Positions 28,399 to 38,483 of a stretch of 64,000 bases of DNA are shown here, piece after piece. The notes beneath the pieces are model-generated. The model did not search any database. It was not told the DNA's origin and saw only the letters and a program-made list of their open reading frames with translations. Within the stretch, counting starts at the first letter, position 1, and each line of letters opens with the position of its first letter. Position numbers and translations under genes: made by a program. Origin of the DNA: Sulfurimonas sp. (GTDB lineage: Bacteria > Campylobacterota > Campylobacteria > Campylobacterales > Sulfurimonadaceae); contig NZ_CP093397.1 in the NCBI RefSeq assembly GCF_029027585.1, forward strand, positions 62,001 through 126,000, written 5' to 3'.

Positions 28399-29693
28399 AA
28401 TACTTACTAATACTTACACTAATTATAGGAACAATAATGGCATCTTCATTACCAAAATACGAAACAAAAACTTTAAAAAATGGCTTACAAATAGTTGTAA
28501 TTCCTTTAAAAAACTCTACGAATGTTATATCTACTGACATCTTTTACAAGGTTGGAAGTAGAAACGAAATCATGGGTAAAACAGGGATTGCTCATATGTT
28601 AGAGCATATGAACTTCAAATCTACAAAAAACTTACCAGCTGGAGAGTTTGACAAAGAAGTTAAAAGTATAGGTGGCGTAAACAACGCATCTACGAGTTTT
28701 GACTATACTCATTACTACATAAAATCAAGTACAGATAACCTTAACAAGTCACTAACTCTATATGCTGAACTTATGCAAAATCTTAATCTTAAAGATGAAG
28801 AGTTTCAACCAGAACGAGATGTGGTTGCAGAAGAGCGACGCTGGAGAACAGAGAATTCTCCATTAGGTTATCTTTACTTTGCACTTTTTAACAACGCTTA
28901 TGTTTATCATCCTTACCATTGGACGCCTATTGGTTTTATGAATGATATACAAACTTGGACTATTGATGATATAAAAGATTTTCATAAAACTTACTATCAA
29001 CCAAGCAATGCCATATTAATGGTTACAGGAGATGTTGAGGCAAAAGAAGTTTTCAAGAAAGCGAAAAAAGCTTTTGGAGGCATCAAAAACAAAGCTAAAA
29101 TACCAGAATTTAAATTTGTAGAGCCTGAACAAGATGGACCAAAAAGAGTAACTATTTATAGAGATAGTGAAGTAGAGATGCTAGCTATTACTTTTCATAT
29201 TCCTGATTTTAAAGACAAAGACCAAGTAACTCTAAGTGTAATCTCTGAGATTCTTTTTTCTGGAAAAAGCTCAAGACTTTACAAAGAACTAATTGATAAA
29301 AAACGCCTTGTGAACTCTATATATGCTTATAATATGGAAAATATTGACCCAGGTCTTTTTATATTTTTAGCAACTTGTAACCCTGGTGTAAAAGCTGAGG
29401 ATGTTGAAAAAGAGCTAATAGCACAAATAGAACTGATGAAAAATACAAAAGTCACTAAAGCTGAAATAAACAAAGTTAAGATAAATACAAAAGCAGATTT
29501 TATCTACTCTCTTGAAAGCTCTACTTCTGTTGCGAATCTATTTGGAAGTTATCTAGTTCGTGGCGATTTAACACCACTTTTAGAATATGAAGATGACATC
29601 AAAAAAGTAACAGCTAAAAAAATTCAAGATGCAGCTAAAAAATATTTTAACTTTAACAAATCTACTACCCTTATTTTAAAAAAGGGAGAGTAA
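28395..29693 (+). CDS. M16 family zinc peptidase (pitrilysin-like)
   Basis: A 432-residue exported peptidase with a signal peptide (1-17). The inverted zinc motif HMLEH lies at 67-71 and the distal Glu is in VVAEERR near 145. Both M16 halves are present in one chain, as in the periplasmic processing-peptidase-like group. It overlaps pyrD by four bases and probably shares its promoter, and it converges on the D-lactate dehydrogenase gene with a one-base gap. Confidence 0.9.
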   Translation: MKYLLILTLIIGTIMASSLPKYETKTLKNGLQIVVIPLKNSTNVISTDIFYKVGSRNEIMGKTGIAHMLEHMNFKSTKNLPAGEFDKEVKSIGGVNNASTSFDYTHYYIKSSTDNLNKSLTLYAELMQNLNLKDEEFQPERDVVAEERRWRTENSPLGYLYFALFNNAYVYHPYHWTPIGFMNDIQTWTIDDIKDFHKTYYQPSNAILMVTGDVEAKEVFKKAKKAFGGIKNKAKIPEFKFVEPEQDGPKRVTIYRDSEVEMLAITFHIPDFKDKDQVTLSVISEILFSGKSSRLYKELIDKKRLVNSIYAYNMENIDPGLFIFLATCNPGVKAEDVEKELIAQIELMKNTKVTKAEINKVKINTKADFIYSLESSTSVANLFGSYLVRGDLTPLLEYEDDIKKVTAKKIQDAAKKYFNFNKSTTLILKKGE

Positions 29694-29694
29694 C

Positions 29695-32454
29695 TTACTT
29701 AGAGCATTTATGCACTAAGTAAAGTATGGAGTTATAATCAATATCGCCATGCTCACTAAGCCCAATCTCACAGGTTATACTTGTTGAGTAGGCAAGTTTA
29801 GTTCCTTTAGGAATTTGCTGTTTTAAAGTTCTCAGTGCAGACTTGTTTAACTCAGGAAAGTTAAAACCTCTATCTCCCGCAAAACCACAACATTTTATAT
29901 CACTAGGAACTATTACCTCATTTGAGCATAATTTTGCAAGTTTTATAAACTTAGAGTGAAGTCCCATTTTTCTTGTACTACAAGTTGAGTGGATTACTAT
30001 AGGCTCATTAACTTTTGTGATTTTTAGCTTTGGTATCAAAAATTCTAAACTAAACTCTATTGGTTCGTATATTTTTAAATTACCTTCAAAACTCTCTATC
30101 ATTTTTTTAGTACATGGACTTGTGTCACAAAGTACAGGATATTTTCCGTCTTGAGTAGCAATTTTCAAACTATTTTCTAACTCCCTAGATTTCATCTTTG
30201 CTTGAGAACTAAAACCTTTACTAGAAAATGGCATACCACAGCAAAGATTTTCTAGATTTTTTGGCATAATCACTTCATAACCAGCTTTTTCTAGTAAAGA
30301 AAATGTAATGTCAAACAAACTACCACCCATTGTTCTACTTACACACGATGGAAAATAAACTACTTTGTTTTGACTTTTAATACTAGACCTATTGGCATCT
30401 ATGCTTATTGGTTTTGGAAGAGTTGGTATCCATTTTGGAATTTTTCTCATAAGATTTGTACCGATTATAGAGTGAGTGACATCTGCTGCCATTAGCCCTA
30501 CTTTCATAAACTTTAAAGTAGTGGAAAAATTATTTGTTATTAGATTTGCCATTTTATTATCAAAGCTAGTTATCTGCTTTTCTCTTAAGTACTTTGTAAA
30601 TGCACCCGTATCTATATCAACAGGACAAAGAGTCGAGCAAAGAGAACAAGTAGCACAAGTGTCTAAACCAGCATATTGGTACTCTTTTTCAAGTTCTAAT
30701 GCTTCATCACGCTTATTTGCACGATTGAGAACACTTATCTCTCTATTTGACACAATTCTTTGTCTTGGAGTAAAAGTTATAACATTTGATGGACATACAC
30801 TCTCACAAAAACCACACTCTATACATTTATCTACTAGTTCATGAGTTTGTGGCATCGGTTTTAAGTTTTTGAGATGCGCCTCTGAGTCATCATTTATAAT
30901 AACACCAGTATTTAAAATATTTAATGGGTCAAAAAGTTTTTTAACCTTTTTCATCATCTCATAAGCTTGGGCGCCCCACTCTAACTCAACAAATGGTGAC
31001 ATGTTTCTACCTGTTCCATGCTCTGCTTTTAAACTTCCATCATAACTAACTACAAGTGCTACAACCTCGTCCATAAACTTTTTATATCTATCTATCTCTT
31101 TTTTATTTGAAAAATCTTGAGTAAAAACAAAGTGTAGATTTCCATCTAGTGCATGACCAAATATCAAAGCTTCATCATAGTTATATTTTGAAAACAGATT
31201 TTGAAGTTTCAAAGTTGCTTCTGCTAGATGCTCAATATTAAAAGCAATATCTTCTATAATAACCGTAGTACCAATCTCTCTAGCCGCTCCAACAGCAGGA
31301 AACAATCCTTTTCTTATCTTCCAAAACAAAGAATATTCTTCCTCTTTATCTGTAAACTCTATATCTTGTATTGTTTTTGCAGTTTTTAGTAACTCTTTTA
31401 TATCTTGTATTTGAGTTTGCAAATCATCTTTGTTAGATGCTCTTGTTTCTATCAAAAGTGTTGCTACATCTTTATGAAGTGTTTTTAAATAAGTTGGCAT
31501 TCCTTTTTTGTTCTCAACACTACTTAAAGCTTTTCTATCCATCAACTCAACAGCATCTACTCTTACCTTTGAAGAAAGTTTCAGTAGAGCAACCGCTTTA
31601 CAAGCTTCATTTATATCTTCAAAAAAGACTAAAGAACTCGCTTTATGTGGATAATCTTGTACAGTTTTATAAGTTATTTCTTTTATAAAAGCTAAAGTTC
31701 CTTCACTTCCGATGATTAGATGCTCTAAGATTTCAAAAACATCATCAAAATCTACAAAAGAGTTAAGAGAATATCCACAAGTATTCTTTATTTTAAATTT
31801 TTTAATGATTTTTGCTTTTAAAACTTCATCTGCTTTTATCTCCTTAGCGTAAGCATCTAGGCTTTGTAAAAAAACTTTATGGGATAAAGAAAACTCTTGC
31901 TTACTCTTTTGAGATGAAGTATCTAAAAGAGTTCCATCATAAAAAACAATCTTCATACTACTAAGAGTATTGTATGAGTTATCAGCTACACCACAACACA
32001 TTCCACTCGCATTATTAGCAGCTATCCCACCTATCATTGCTGTATTTATACTTGCAGGGTCTGGACCTATTTTTTTCAAAAAAGGAGCTAAAAAAAGGTT
32101 TGCATCTGCTCCTATGACTGAAGGTTCTAAACTTACCTCTGATTTATCTTCACTCATACTAATCTTGTTAAAAGTTCGAGCAGTCACAACTAAGATAGAA
32201 TCACTTATAGCCTGTCCACTAAGAGATGTACCCGCCGCTCTAAAAGTTACACTCAGTTTGTACTTTGTAGCAAGTTTTAAAATACTTACAACATCATCAC
32301 TATTTTGAGCCTTTATAACTATCTTTGGTATAAGTCTGTAAAAGGAAGCATCTGTACCAAATGCAAGTAGATGTAATTTCTGTGTAAAAACATACTCTTT
32401 AGAAATCGTTTTGATAATTTCATCATAAAAAAGTTGATATTTTGTTTCTAACAT
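29695..32454 (-). CDS. FAD/Fe-S D-lactate dehydrogenase (DLD-II type)
   Basis: A 919-residue fusion. An FAD-binding type 4 domain (about 35-270; GTSLSGQAI loop), an FAD-linked oxidase C-terminal domain (to about 525), two 4Fe-4S motifs (CIECGFCESVC at about 546 and CATCSLCSTLC at about 600), and a C-terminal CCG-type domain pair. Homologues in Campylobacter oxidise D-lactate and pass electrons to the quinone pool. The domain order is normal and the length is typical. The metallopeptidase gene lies just upstream. Confidence 0.85.
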   Translation of the reverse strand: MLETKYQLFYDEIIKTISKEYVFTQKLHLLAFGTDASFYRLIPKIVIKAQNSDDVVSILKLATKYKLSVTFRAAGTSLSGQAISDSILVVTARTFNKISMSEDKSEVSLEPSVIGADANLFLAPFLKKIGPDPASINTAMIGGIAANNASGMCCGVADNSYNTLSSMKIVFYDGTLLDTSSQKSKQEFSLSHKVFLQSLDAYAKEIKADEVLKAKIIKKFKIKNTCGYSLNSFVDFDDVFEILEHLIIGSEGTLAFIKEITYKTVQDYPHKASSLVFFEDINEACKAVALLKLSSKVRVDAVELMDRKALSSVENKKGMPTYLKTLHKDVATLLIETRASNKDDLQTQIQDIKELLKTAKTIQDIEFTDKEEEYSLFWKIRKGLFPAVGAAREIGTTVIIEDIAFNIEHLAEATLKLQNLFSKYNYDEALIFGHALDGNLHFVFTQDFSNKKEIDRYKKFMDEVVALVVSYDGSLKAEHGTGRNMSPFVELEWGAQAYEMMKKVKKLFDPLNILNTGVIINDDSEAHLKNLKPMPQTHELVDKCIECGFCESVCPSNVITFTPRQRIVSNREISVLNRANKRDEALELEKEYQYAGLDTCATCSLCSTLCPVDIDTGAFTKYLREKQITSFDNKMANLITNNFSTTLKFMKVGLMAADVTHSIIGTNLMRKIPKWIPTLPKPISIDANRSSIKSQNKVVYFPSCVSRTMGGSLFDITFSLLEKAGYEVIMPKNLENLCCGMPFSSKGFSSQAKMKSRELENSLKIATQDGKYPVLCDTSPCTKKMIESFEGNLKIYEPIEFSLEFLIPKLKITKVNEPIVIHSTCSTRKMGLHSKFIKLAKLCSNEVIVPSDIKCCGFAGDRGFNFPELNKSALRTLKQQIPKGTKLAYSTSITCEIGLSEHGDIDYNSILYLVHKCSK

Positions 32455-32463
32455 TTTTTCTCC

Positions 32464-33162
32464 TTATATCAACTTCTCAAATACTCTAATCTTCTCTTCT
32501 TTCACTTTGTAATCTGATAGGTGTTTATGAACCAATTTCCAAAAATCCTTAGAGTGATTTTGATAAGTTATGTGAGCTAATTCGTGTATAACAACATACT
32601 CAATTAATGATGAAGATAGTTTTACAAGATGATAGTTAAATGAGATACGATTAGTTGAACTGCAACTTCCCCATCTATTTTTTGAGTATCTAAAACTTAT
32701 GTGTTCTGGTAGAACTTGCATAGTCTTAGCCCACTTTTTTGTTAGTGGTATTATTTTGTCTATCGCTTTTTGCTTGTAAAAGTTTTCAATAGCATTATGA
32801 AGCTCAACATCACTACATTTTAATGGTATTGTTATATGAAACTTGGAGTGAGTGAAATTTATAGTAACAGTGTCGGCATCTTCATCTTTAAGCATATTTA
32901 CATAGTAGCTCTTACCCATATAGTAAAGCCTTGAACCAGTTGTTATATCTTTATTGACTGCTATTGATTTAAATATATCAAGCTTCTTGCTTATCCAAGC
33001 TGATTTATTACTAACCATCTTGTTTATATCTTCTACGGGGGTAGTATCATTTGTTTTGACAAGCACTCCATCAGTATCAACATGAATATATGTATTTTTT
33101 AGTTTAGTTTTTCTCTTTATATAAAATACAATATTTTTAGTTCCATACTCTATACTATGCAT
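32464..33162 (-). CDS. YgjP-type M48 metallopeptidase (DUF45)
   Basis: A 232-residue protein with the zinc motif HELAH (VVIHELAHITYQNH) and the preceding family stretch RYSKNRWGSCSST. Such genes are often the last gene of type I restriction-modification loci. Here the start lies eight bases inside hsdR, so it is translationally coupled with it. Its role in restriction, perhaps protein turnover, is not established. Confidence 0.85.
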   Translation of the reverse strand: MHSIEYGTKNIVFYIKRKTKLKNTYIHVDTDGVLVKTNDTTPVEDINKMVSNKSAWISKKLDIFKSIAVNKDITTGSRLYYMGKSYYVNMLKDEDADTVTINFTHSKFHITIPLKCSDVELHNAIENFYKQKAIDKIIPLTKKWAKTMQVLPEHISFRYSKNRWGSCSSTNRISFNYHLVKLSSSLIEYVVIHELAHITYQNHSKDFWKLVHKHLSDYKVKEEKIRVFEKLI

Positions 33163-36067
33163 TTGTTTCTACCAACTTAGCCACTATATCTTTTGAGAGT
33201 TTTTTATCCACTTTATACTTAGCAAGTATCGGCTTGATAGAGTTCCTCATCTCTTTTTGAGCATCACTTTGAGTCAGTATTGCTTTTTTATTTAACCACT
33301 CATCAAGAGTATCAAATATCTCAAGTGTTAGCTCAGTTGCTTCATCACTTAACTCTGTAACTAAGTCATAAACTACAAGTTGCTTCTCATCACTTAAACC
33401 ACTATTATTATGTCTATTTTTATGGCGATTGATTATCACTTGCATATCACTAAACAAATCTATAATAGCCTGCTTTCGGTCTACCTTAGCATCTATTAAT
33501 TTTCTCTCCAATAACTCTGAAAGTTCAAGTGCTAACGCTGGATTTTTTTCTTCATTTGCTTTTATAATTGCTTTTGCTTTATCAAGTGGGTTATGTTTTC
33601 CCTCTCTTGTAAGTTCTGCTTGAAACTGTTTATAGTCTGTAATATCAATAGGTGCTTTAAGTAGATATTCTATCCCATTAGCTCTAAGGTGTTCATCTAA
33701 AATCATTTGTAACTTTTTAGAATCTTCACGAGTAATCTTCTCTTTAGAATCTCTAACTATCATCTTTATTTCATTAAATAGTTTAAAATCATAATCATAT
33801 CTTGTTGCAAAAGGGTCTGGAAGAACTATGTTCATTGATTTGTTAAAATCACTTACAAGCTCTTTGAATTTATCTTTTATATCTTGTGGCTTTAAGTGGG
33901 TTAGAGCTTGAAGTATAAAATCATCTCTTTCATTTTCTCTATTTTTCTTAACTGACTTGAAATAATCAACCATCTTTGTGTGTCTATTTTCAAGTGTAGT
34001 TTTTTCACTCTCTATATCTACCATAACATCACACGGGTTTAAATCTCCACTAAATATTTCAAGAGCATCTACGAGGTATTTAGTTATTCCTACAAAATCA
34101 ACTACATACCCAGCATTTTTACCTTTACGAGTTCTATTCACTCTTGCTATTGCTTGAAGTAGATTATGCTCACGAAGTATCTTATCAACATAAAGAGTTT
34201 GAAGTATTGGAGCATCATATCCCGTTAATAACATATCACTTACTATTAAAAAAGCAGTGTTATCAAATTGTCTTTTACCACCACGGCTTTTATCGTTCTC
34301 ATCTCCAAATGGTAGTTTGAAATCTTCTATCGCTTTTTTTGTATCTGCTTGGGGCGAGGCTAAATCATAAAACTCTTGTGGGTCTTTCTTTGTATCAAAA
34401 CTCATTATAACTTTTGATTGAAAATTATTAACACCTCGCTCAGCCAATTTATTAAATGCTTTTTTATAAGCTATTGCTTGGTATCTATTGTGACAAACTA
34501 TCATCGCCTTGAAACCGTCCAAATAGCTCTTATTTTTATAGTGTTCTACAATGCTTTTTGCTATCTCTTGGACTCTACGAGTAGCATTTTTATCAAGGCT
34601 CGTTGCTTTGGTTTTTAGTATCGCTTGTTTTTTAGCACTTTCATTTCCAAACGACTTAGCAAACTCAACATCTAAAAGCTCTTTTTCTATGAAGAACTTA
34701 CTTAGCCCTGTTTCATATAAAATTGGTAGCGTATTACCATCTGCTACTGATTGTTTTATAGTGTACTTGTCTATGTAATCGCCACCATAAAACTCGTGAA
34801 GTGTTGATTTGTTTTCTTTGTCTATTGGTGTTCCCGTAAAGGCTATAAACTTAGCATTTGGAAGTGATTGTCTCATATATGAAGCAGTTAGTCCGTATTG
34901 GCTTCTGTGGGCTTCATCTATAAGAACGAATATGTTTTCTTTATCACTCAGAACTTCAACTTCTTTTTTCTCTTCTGCTCTCTCTTGGAACTTCTGTATT
35001 GTTGAAGTTAAAGTTTTACCATAGCTATCTTTGAGTAGTGTCTTTAAGTGTGAGATTGAATTTGCTTGATGAACATTTGAGAAACCAACTCTGTTAAAAG
35101 TACTTCTGATTTGATTATCTAAATCTGTTCTATCTGTTAGAACTAAAATAGTAGGATTATCAAACCCACTTGTAGCAGCTCTTAACTTAGTAGCAAGGTA
35201 TATCATAGTAATAGATTTACCACTTCCTTGTGTATGCCATACAACACCACCACGGTTTTCATTTTTAAGCCTATCTACTATTTTATTTACAGCTCTAAGT
35301 TGTTGGTATCTTGGTAGCTTTTTGATTGTTCTACCCTCAACAACTTCAAAAATTACAAAGTATTTGATGATGTCAAGAAACTTTCTTTTTTCAAAAAGGT
35401 TATAGATTAAAATATCTTGTGGTGTTGGTTCATTCTCAAGAAGTTTTATGAGTTCATCAGATGCAACTTCATTGTATTTTGAGTAGAACTTCATATCTGC
35501 TTGGATTGTTCCATATAATCCACTTATACGATTAATAGCACTTATGATTTGGTTGTAATGAAATAGTTTTGGAGAGTTAGCTTGGTAGTAGTCTAAATCA
35601 GGAATGTCAGATATATCTACCTTTTGATTTTTTGCTTCTATGACTGCTAATGGTAGTCCATTTATAAACACAACTAAATCAGGGATAGAGTTAGCTCTTT
35701 CGCCTTTAAACTTCATTTGATTTACTATCAAATACTCATTGTTTTCAAGATTTTTATAGTCTATAAACTTTACAACTCTTGGTTTTGAATCGGTCGTAGG
35801 TTTAAGTGATAGTGCATCCGCACGAGTTATGAGCTTATGAATTTGGGAGTTTATCTCCATAAGTGAGCTACCACTTACAGCTAAAATTTTACGGATTATT
35901 TTTTGTAGGTTGTTTTCATTTAGCCAAGGGTTTATTCTTTTTAATGAGTTTGTTAATCTATCTTCAAGAACAACTTCATACATTTCGCCCTTGGCATCAA
36001 AGTAATCATATTTTAGCTTTTTAAAAAGCTCTATCGCTGGGAGTTCACTTTGTAGGTATTCGCTCAT
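33155..36067 (-). CDS. hsdR: Type I restriction enzyme, R subunit
   Basis: A 970-residue motor-nuclease. The N-terminal PD-(D/E)xK nuclease is visible as IPDLVVFINGLPLAVIEAKNQ's LAVIEAK core near 140. The SF2 ATPase has Walker A HTQGSGKS, the DEAH box LIDEAHRSQYG and the TGTPI motif. It translocates DNA and cuts unmethylated DNA with HsdM and HsdS. The ATG overlaps the RelE-type toxin stop by four bases, so restriction is coupled to the toxin/antitoxin transcript rather than directly to hsdS. Confidence 0.9.
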   Translation of the reverse strand: MSEYLQSELPAIELFKKLKYDYFDAKGEMYEVVLEDRLTNSLKRINPWLNENNLQKIIRKILAVSGSSLMEINSQIHKLITRADALSLKPTTDSKPRVVKFIDYKNLENNEYLIVNQMKFKGERANSIPDLVVFINGLPLAVIEAKNQKVDISDIPDLDYYQANSPKLFHYNQIISAINRISGLYGTIQADMKFYSKYNEVASDELIKLLENEPTPQDILIYNLFEKRKFLDIIKYFVIFEVVEGRTIKKLPRYQQLRAVNKIVDRLKNENRGGVVWHTQGSGKSITMIYLATKLRAATSGFDNPTILVLTDRTDLDNQIRSTFNRVGFSNVHQANSISHLKTLLKDSYGKTLTSTIQKFQERAEEKKEVEVLSDKENIFVLIDEAHRSQYGLTASYMRQSLPNAKFIAFTGTPIDKENKSTLHEFYGGDYIDKYTIKQSVADGNTLPILYETGLSKFFIEKELLDVEFAKSFGNESAKKQAILKTKATSLDKNATRRVQEIAKSIVEHYKNKSYLDGFKAMIVCHNRYQAIAYKKAFNKLAERGVNNFQSKVIMSFDTKKDPQEFYDLASPQADTKKAIEDFKLPFGDENDKSRGGKRQFDNTAFLIVSDMLLTGYDAPILQTLYVDKILREHNLLQAIARVNRTRKGKNAGYVVDFVGITKYLVDALEIFSGDLNPCDVMVDIESEKTTLENRHTKMVDYFKSVKKNRENERDDFILQALTHLKPQDIKDKFKELVSDFNKSMNIVLPDPFATRYDYDFKLFNEIKMIVRDSKEKITREDSKKLQMILDEHLRANGIEYLLKAPIDITDYKQFQAELTREGKHNPLDKAKAIIKANEEKNPALALELSELLERKLIDAKVDRKQAIIDLFSDMQVIINRHKNRHNNSGLSDEKQLVVYDLVTELSDEATELTLEIFDTLDEWLNKKAILTQSDAQKEMRNSIKPILAKYKVDKKLSKDIVAKLVETNA

Positions 36068-36402
36068 TTTCCTAAACCATTAAGTTTTAAAAGTACCAAT
36101 AGTTCACTTTCGCTGATACTTTCTTTTTGTGTTTTAGAGTATATATTCATAAGATAAAGGTTGTTTTGTTCATCTATAAAATAATAGATAATTCTAAAAC
36201 CTCCACTCTTTCCTGTAGGAGTAGAAGAGTTTGCCATTCTAATTTTATAACAATTATTTTGTAGATAAGTACCTGCTTTGGGTTTTTTTCTTAACTCCAA
36301 GATAACTTTTCTAATATCATCTTCTAATTTTTTATATTTTTTTGACAATGTTTTAAAATCTTTTCTAAACCCAGCTACTGGCTTAATATCAAAGCTCATC
36401 AA
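36064..36402 (-). CDS. RelE/ParE-superfamily toxin
   Basis: A 112-residue basic protein with the family pattern of an N-terminal helix pair (FRKDFKTLSKKYKKLEDD) and a C-terminal sheet (GGFRIIYYF and LMNIYSKTQKESIS). RelE-type toxins cut mRNA at the ribosome; ParE-type toxins poison gyrase. The sequence does not decide between them. Its start lies 14 bases inside the antitoxin gene, and its stop overlaps hsdR. Confidence 0.8.
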   Translation of the reverse strand: MMSFDIKPVAGFRKDFKTLSKKYKKLEDDIRKVILELRKKPKAGTYLQNNCYKIRMANSSTPTGKSGGFRIIYYFIDEQNNLYLMNIYSKTQKESISESELLVLLKLNGLGK

Positions 36403-36658
36403 GAAACTCTTCTATGGTTTGTAACTCATCTGCCTTTTTAGGGTCATCTAAAACCTCTCTTAGTTCTTTACAAGATGCATCAAAACTTTTGTAAAACGCT
36501 TCTGCCTCTTGTTTTTCTATATATGATTTTATAGATTCAATGATAATATCTGTTCTATTTAAGTTATACTCTTTTGTAAATTCATCTATCTGCTCTACTA
36601 AATAAACGGGAAGTCTAAGCCCTACTTGTTGTTTTTGAAGTTGTGCTAGTGAGTGCAT
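36389..36658 (-). CDS. Ribbon-helix-helix antitoxin
   Basis: An 89-residue acidic protein. The N-terminal half (VGLRLPVYLVEQIDEF, then NRTDIIIESIKSYIE) is a ribbon-helix-helix DNA-binding domain, and the acidic C-terminus should wrap the toxin. It should repress the promoter found directly upstream, which carries a TAGTAT/ATACTA inverted repeat across its -10 region. Confidence 0.8.
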   Translation of the reverse strand: MHSLAQLQKQQVGLRLPVYLVEQIDEFTKEYNLNRTDIIIESIKSYIEKQEAEAFYKSFDASCKELREVLDDPKKADELQTIEEFLDEL

Positions 36659-36690
36659 AGTAAAATCCTTTTAGTATTTTTATATATTAA

Positions 36691-36719
36691 ATTATATACT
36701 ATTTATATACATAAGTCAA
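36691..36719 (-). promoter_or_regulatory. Promoter and operator of the toxin/antitoxin-hsdR unit
   Basis: On the minus strand TTGACT (36714-36719), 17 bases and a perfect TATAAT (36691-36696). The -35 overlaps the hsdS stop codon. An inverted repeat, TAGTAT at 36696-36701 and ATACTA at 36672-36677, brackets the transcription start and is a likely antitoxin operator. This would place hsdR under toxin/antitoxin autoregulation. Confidence 0.7.
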
Positions 36720-37987
36720 ACAGTCCTAACCTCTCCACTCAAAAGCTTCTGTAATAAACCTTTTTTAAGTGTTTCATACTTTTCTTTTTTAGCTCTAAGC
36801 ACTTCTAACTTTTCATCAGCAGTTAATAATATGTCGGCTATTTGTTTTTGTTCTTTGAGGGGAGGAAAAGGAACTTTTATCTTTTCCAATCCAGAAGAAT
36901 AAATATGAACAACTGAGCTACCTTGACCAAGTTTTCTTAATTGAAGTCTTACAAAAGTAGAATTTAATTGATATGCCATAAAAAGAGAATTGTAATCTAT
37001 ACTTTTAGATAAAATAACAGTATCCCCTCCAACATATGCTTCAAAATCATCTATAAAAGCAACAGATTTACCAATATCATCAAGAATTTCACCAGACCCT
37101 GCGAATAATATATCTCCATTAATTATTTTTTTGCTATTAAGTGCTGATTTTTTATTGATAAAAGATTTTATATTTTTTAATACAATATCATATTCAGTAT
37201 ATATCTCAGCATATCGCATACAAGGTACTCCATCTTTAATTACTTCGTTTTTAGATATACCTTTACCCTTTGAAAATGAACCAATCATCGATAAGGATTT
37301 AACTTCCCAACTCTCAGGAATCTTCCCAAGCTCACTATCCTTAAACTCACTATGTCCTATACCTTCACTTAATAGCTTTTGTAGTAGCCCTTTTTTAAGT
37401 GTTTGGGCTTTTTCTATCTGAGTAGCAATAGCATCTATCTTGTCATCAGCAGTTGATAAAATATCAGCTATTTTCTCTTGTTCTTTTAGTGGTGGAAGTG
37501 GGATTTTTAACTCTTTTATAATTCCTTGACTAATATTTGGTTGTCCTGCTCCCCGTCCTAAACCAATTAGAGTATCTTTAATAAAATAAAAATATTTCCA
37601 ATAAAAAAATGGACTTGCTAATTTATTATCAAACATAATTGCACAACAAGCTTGGTTAGTGGCACATTCAGTTTTAAGATAAGCCGTTCTACCAATTGTT
37701 GCTCCATACATAGCAATTAATAAAGTGTCTATTGGAAATAATTTTGCTGAAGAATTATTAATAGCATCTTCTGTGATTTTTTCTTTTGTTCCATAGATAT
37801 AACAATCTCTAAGTTCTCCTGTTTTCAACCAATTGATTGTTCCATTTGTAAAATATTCATTTTTACTTCGAGAGGGTGTTCCTCCACTTGTGATTTTTAT
37901 TGTAATGTCATCTAAATAAACAACCTCCCACTCAACAGGAATAACTCCTATCTCACTATCCTTATAACCATCTTTTATCTTAGTCAT
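36716..37987 (-). CDS. hsdS: Type I restriction enzyme, specificity subunit
   Basis: A 423-residue protein with two target-recognition domains, each followed by a conserved helix. Repeated features are PxxWEVxxL at the start of each half and PLPPLKEQEKIADIL or PFPPLKEQKQIADIL before each long helix. The two halves read the two parts of a split DNA site. It follows the PemK/MazF-like gene by three bases. The two near-identical helix regions could recombine to swap specificity. Confidence 0.9.
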   Translation of the reverse strand: MTKIKDGYKDSEIGVIPVEWEVVYLDDITIKITSGGTPSRSKNEYFTNGTINWLKTGELRDCYIYGTKEKITEDAINNSSAKLFPIDTLLIAMYGATIGRTAYLKTECATNQACCAIMFDNKLASPFFYWKYFYFIKDTLIGLGRGAGQPNISQGIIKELKIPLPPLKEQEKIADILSTADDKIDAIATQIEKAQTLKKGLLQKLLSEGIGHSEFKDSELGKIPESWEVKSLSMIGSFSKGKGISKNEVIKDGVPCMRYAEIYTEYDIVLKNIKSFINKKSALNSKKIINGDILFAGSGEILDDIGKSVAFIDDFEAYVGGDTVILSKSIDYNSLFMAYQLNSTFVRLQLRKLGQGSSVVHIYSSGLEKIKVPFPPLKEQKQIADILLTADEKLEVLRAKKEKYETLKKGLLQKLLSGEVRTV

Positions 37988-37990
37988 TTT

Positions 37991-38482
37991 TCAGCTCTTT
38001 ACTTCTAAAGTACTTTCTGCTATAATATCTATACAATTTTCCTTCGGGATCGTCCCTTCTTTTTTAGAGGGGCAAAAATCTTCTTCAAATATTAAATCAT
38101 GTAATTTCTTTTTTAAACATCTAAAATCATTCTCATTTATTTTGCCTATTTTTTTGATAAATCTTTTAGAACTAAAAAGTTTATGTTGAACAAGCAATGC
38201 CGTACTTATCTTTTCATCTAAAAATTTAAACTGAAAGTAAAAACTCCCCTCTCTTAAAGTTGTTGAAAGTGGGATACCTAAAAACATATCGTTGGTGTAT
38301 CTTTTTAAAACCAAAACAGGTCTTTGAAACTTATCGCCTTTTCCATTTTGTTCAAAACCAATATTTTCACCAATTTTTAACCAAAAAATATCTCTCTCTT
38401 TAAAATATACTTTTTTATCTATTTTTTGAGTATTTTGTTTGACATCATTCCAACTGTTTAATTTTAGAGATTTATCATACAT
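37991..38482 (-). CDS. PemK/MazF-like toxin-fold protein between hsdM and hsdS
   Basis: A 163-residue protein with a PemK/MazF core (about residues 25-110): KERDIFWLKIG, RPVLVLKRYTND and the strand STALLVQHKLFSSKRF. MazF-type toxins are mRNA endonucleases. No antitoxin gene is adjacent, so either hsdS/hsdM products or an antitoxin elsewhere control it, or it is not toxic. It lies one base from hsdM and three bases from hsdS, in the middle of the methylase operon. Confidence 0.75.
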   Translation of the reverse strand: MYDKSLKLNSWNDVKQNTQKIDKKVYFKERDIFWLKIGENIGFEQNGKGDKFQRPVLVLKRYTNDMFLGIPLSTTLREGSFYFQFKFLDEKISTALLVQHKLFSSKRFIKKIGKINENDFRCLKKKLHDLIFEEDFCPSKKEGTIPKENCIDIIAESTLEVKS

Positions 38483-38483
38483 A

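Noticed and set aside
36716-37987. Internal repeat of hsdS as a duplication artefact
   Set aside because: Two similar halves with conserved helices are the normal design of a specificity subunit.
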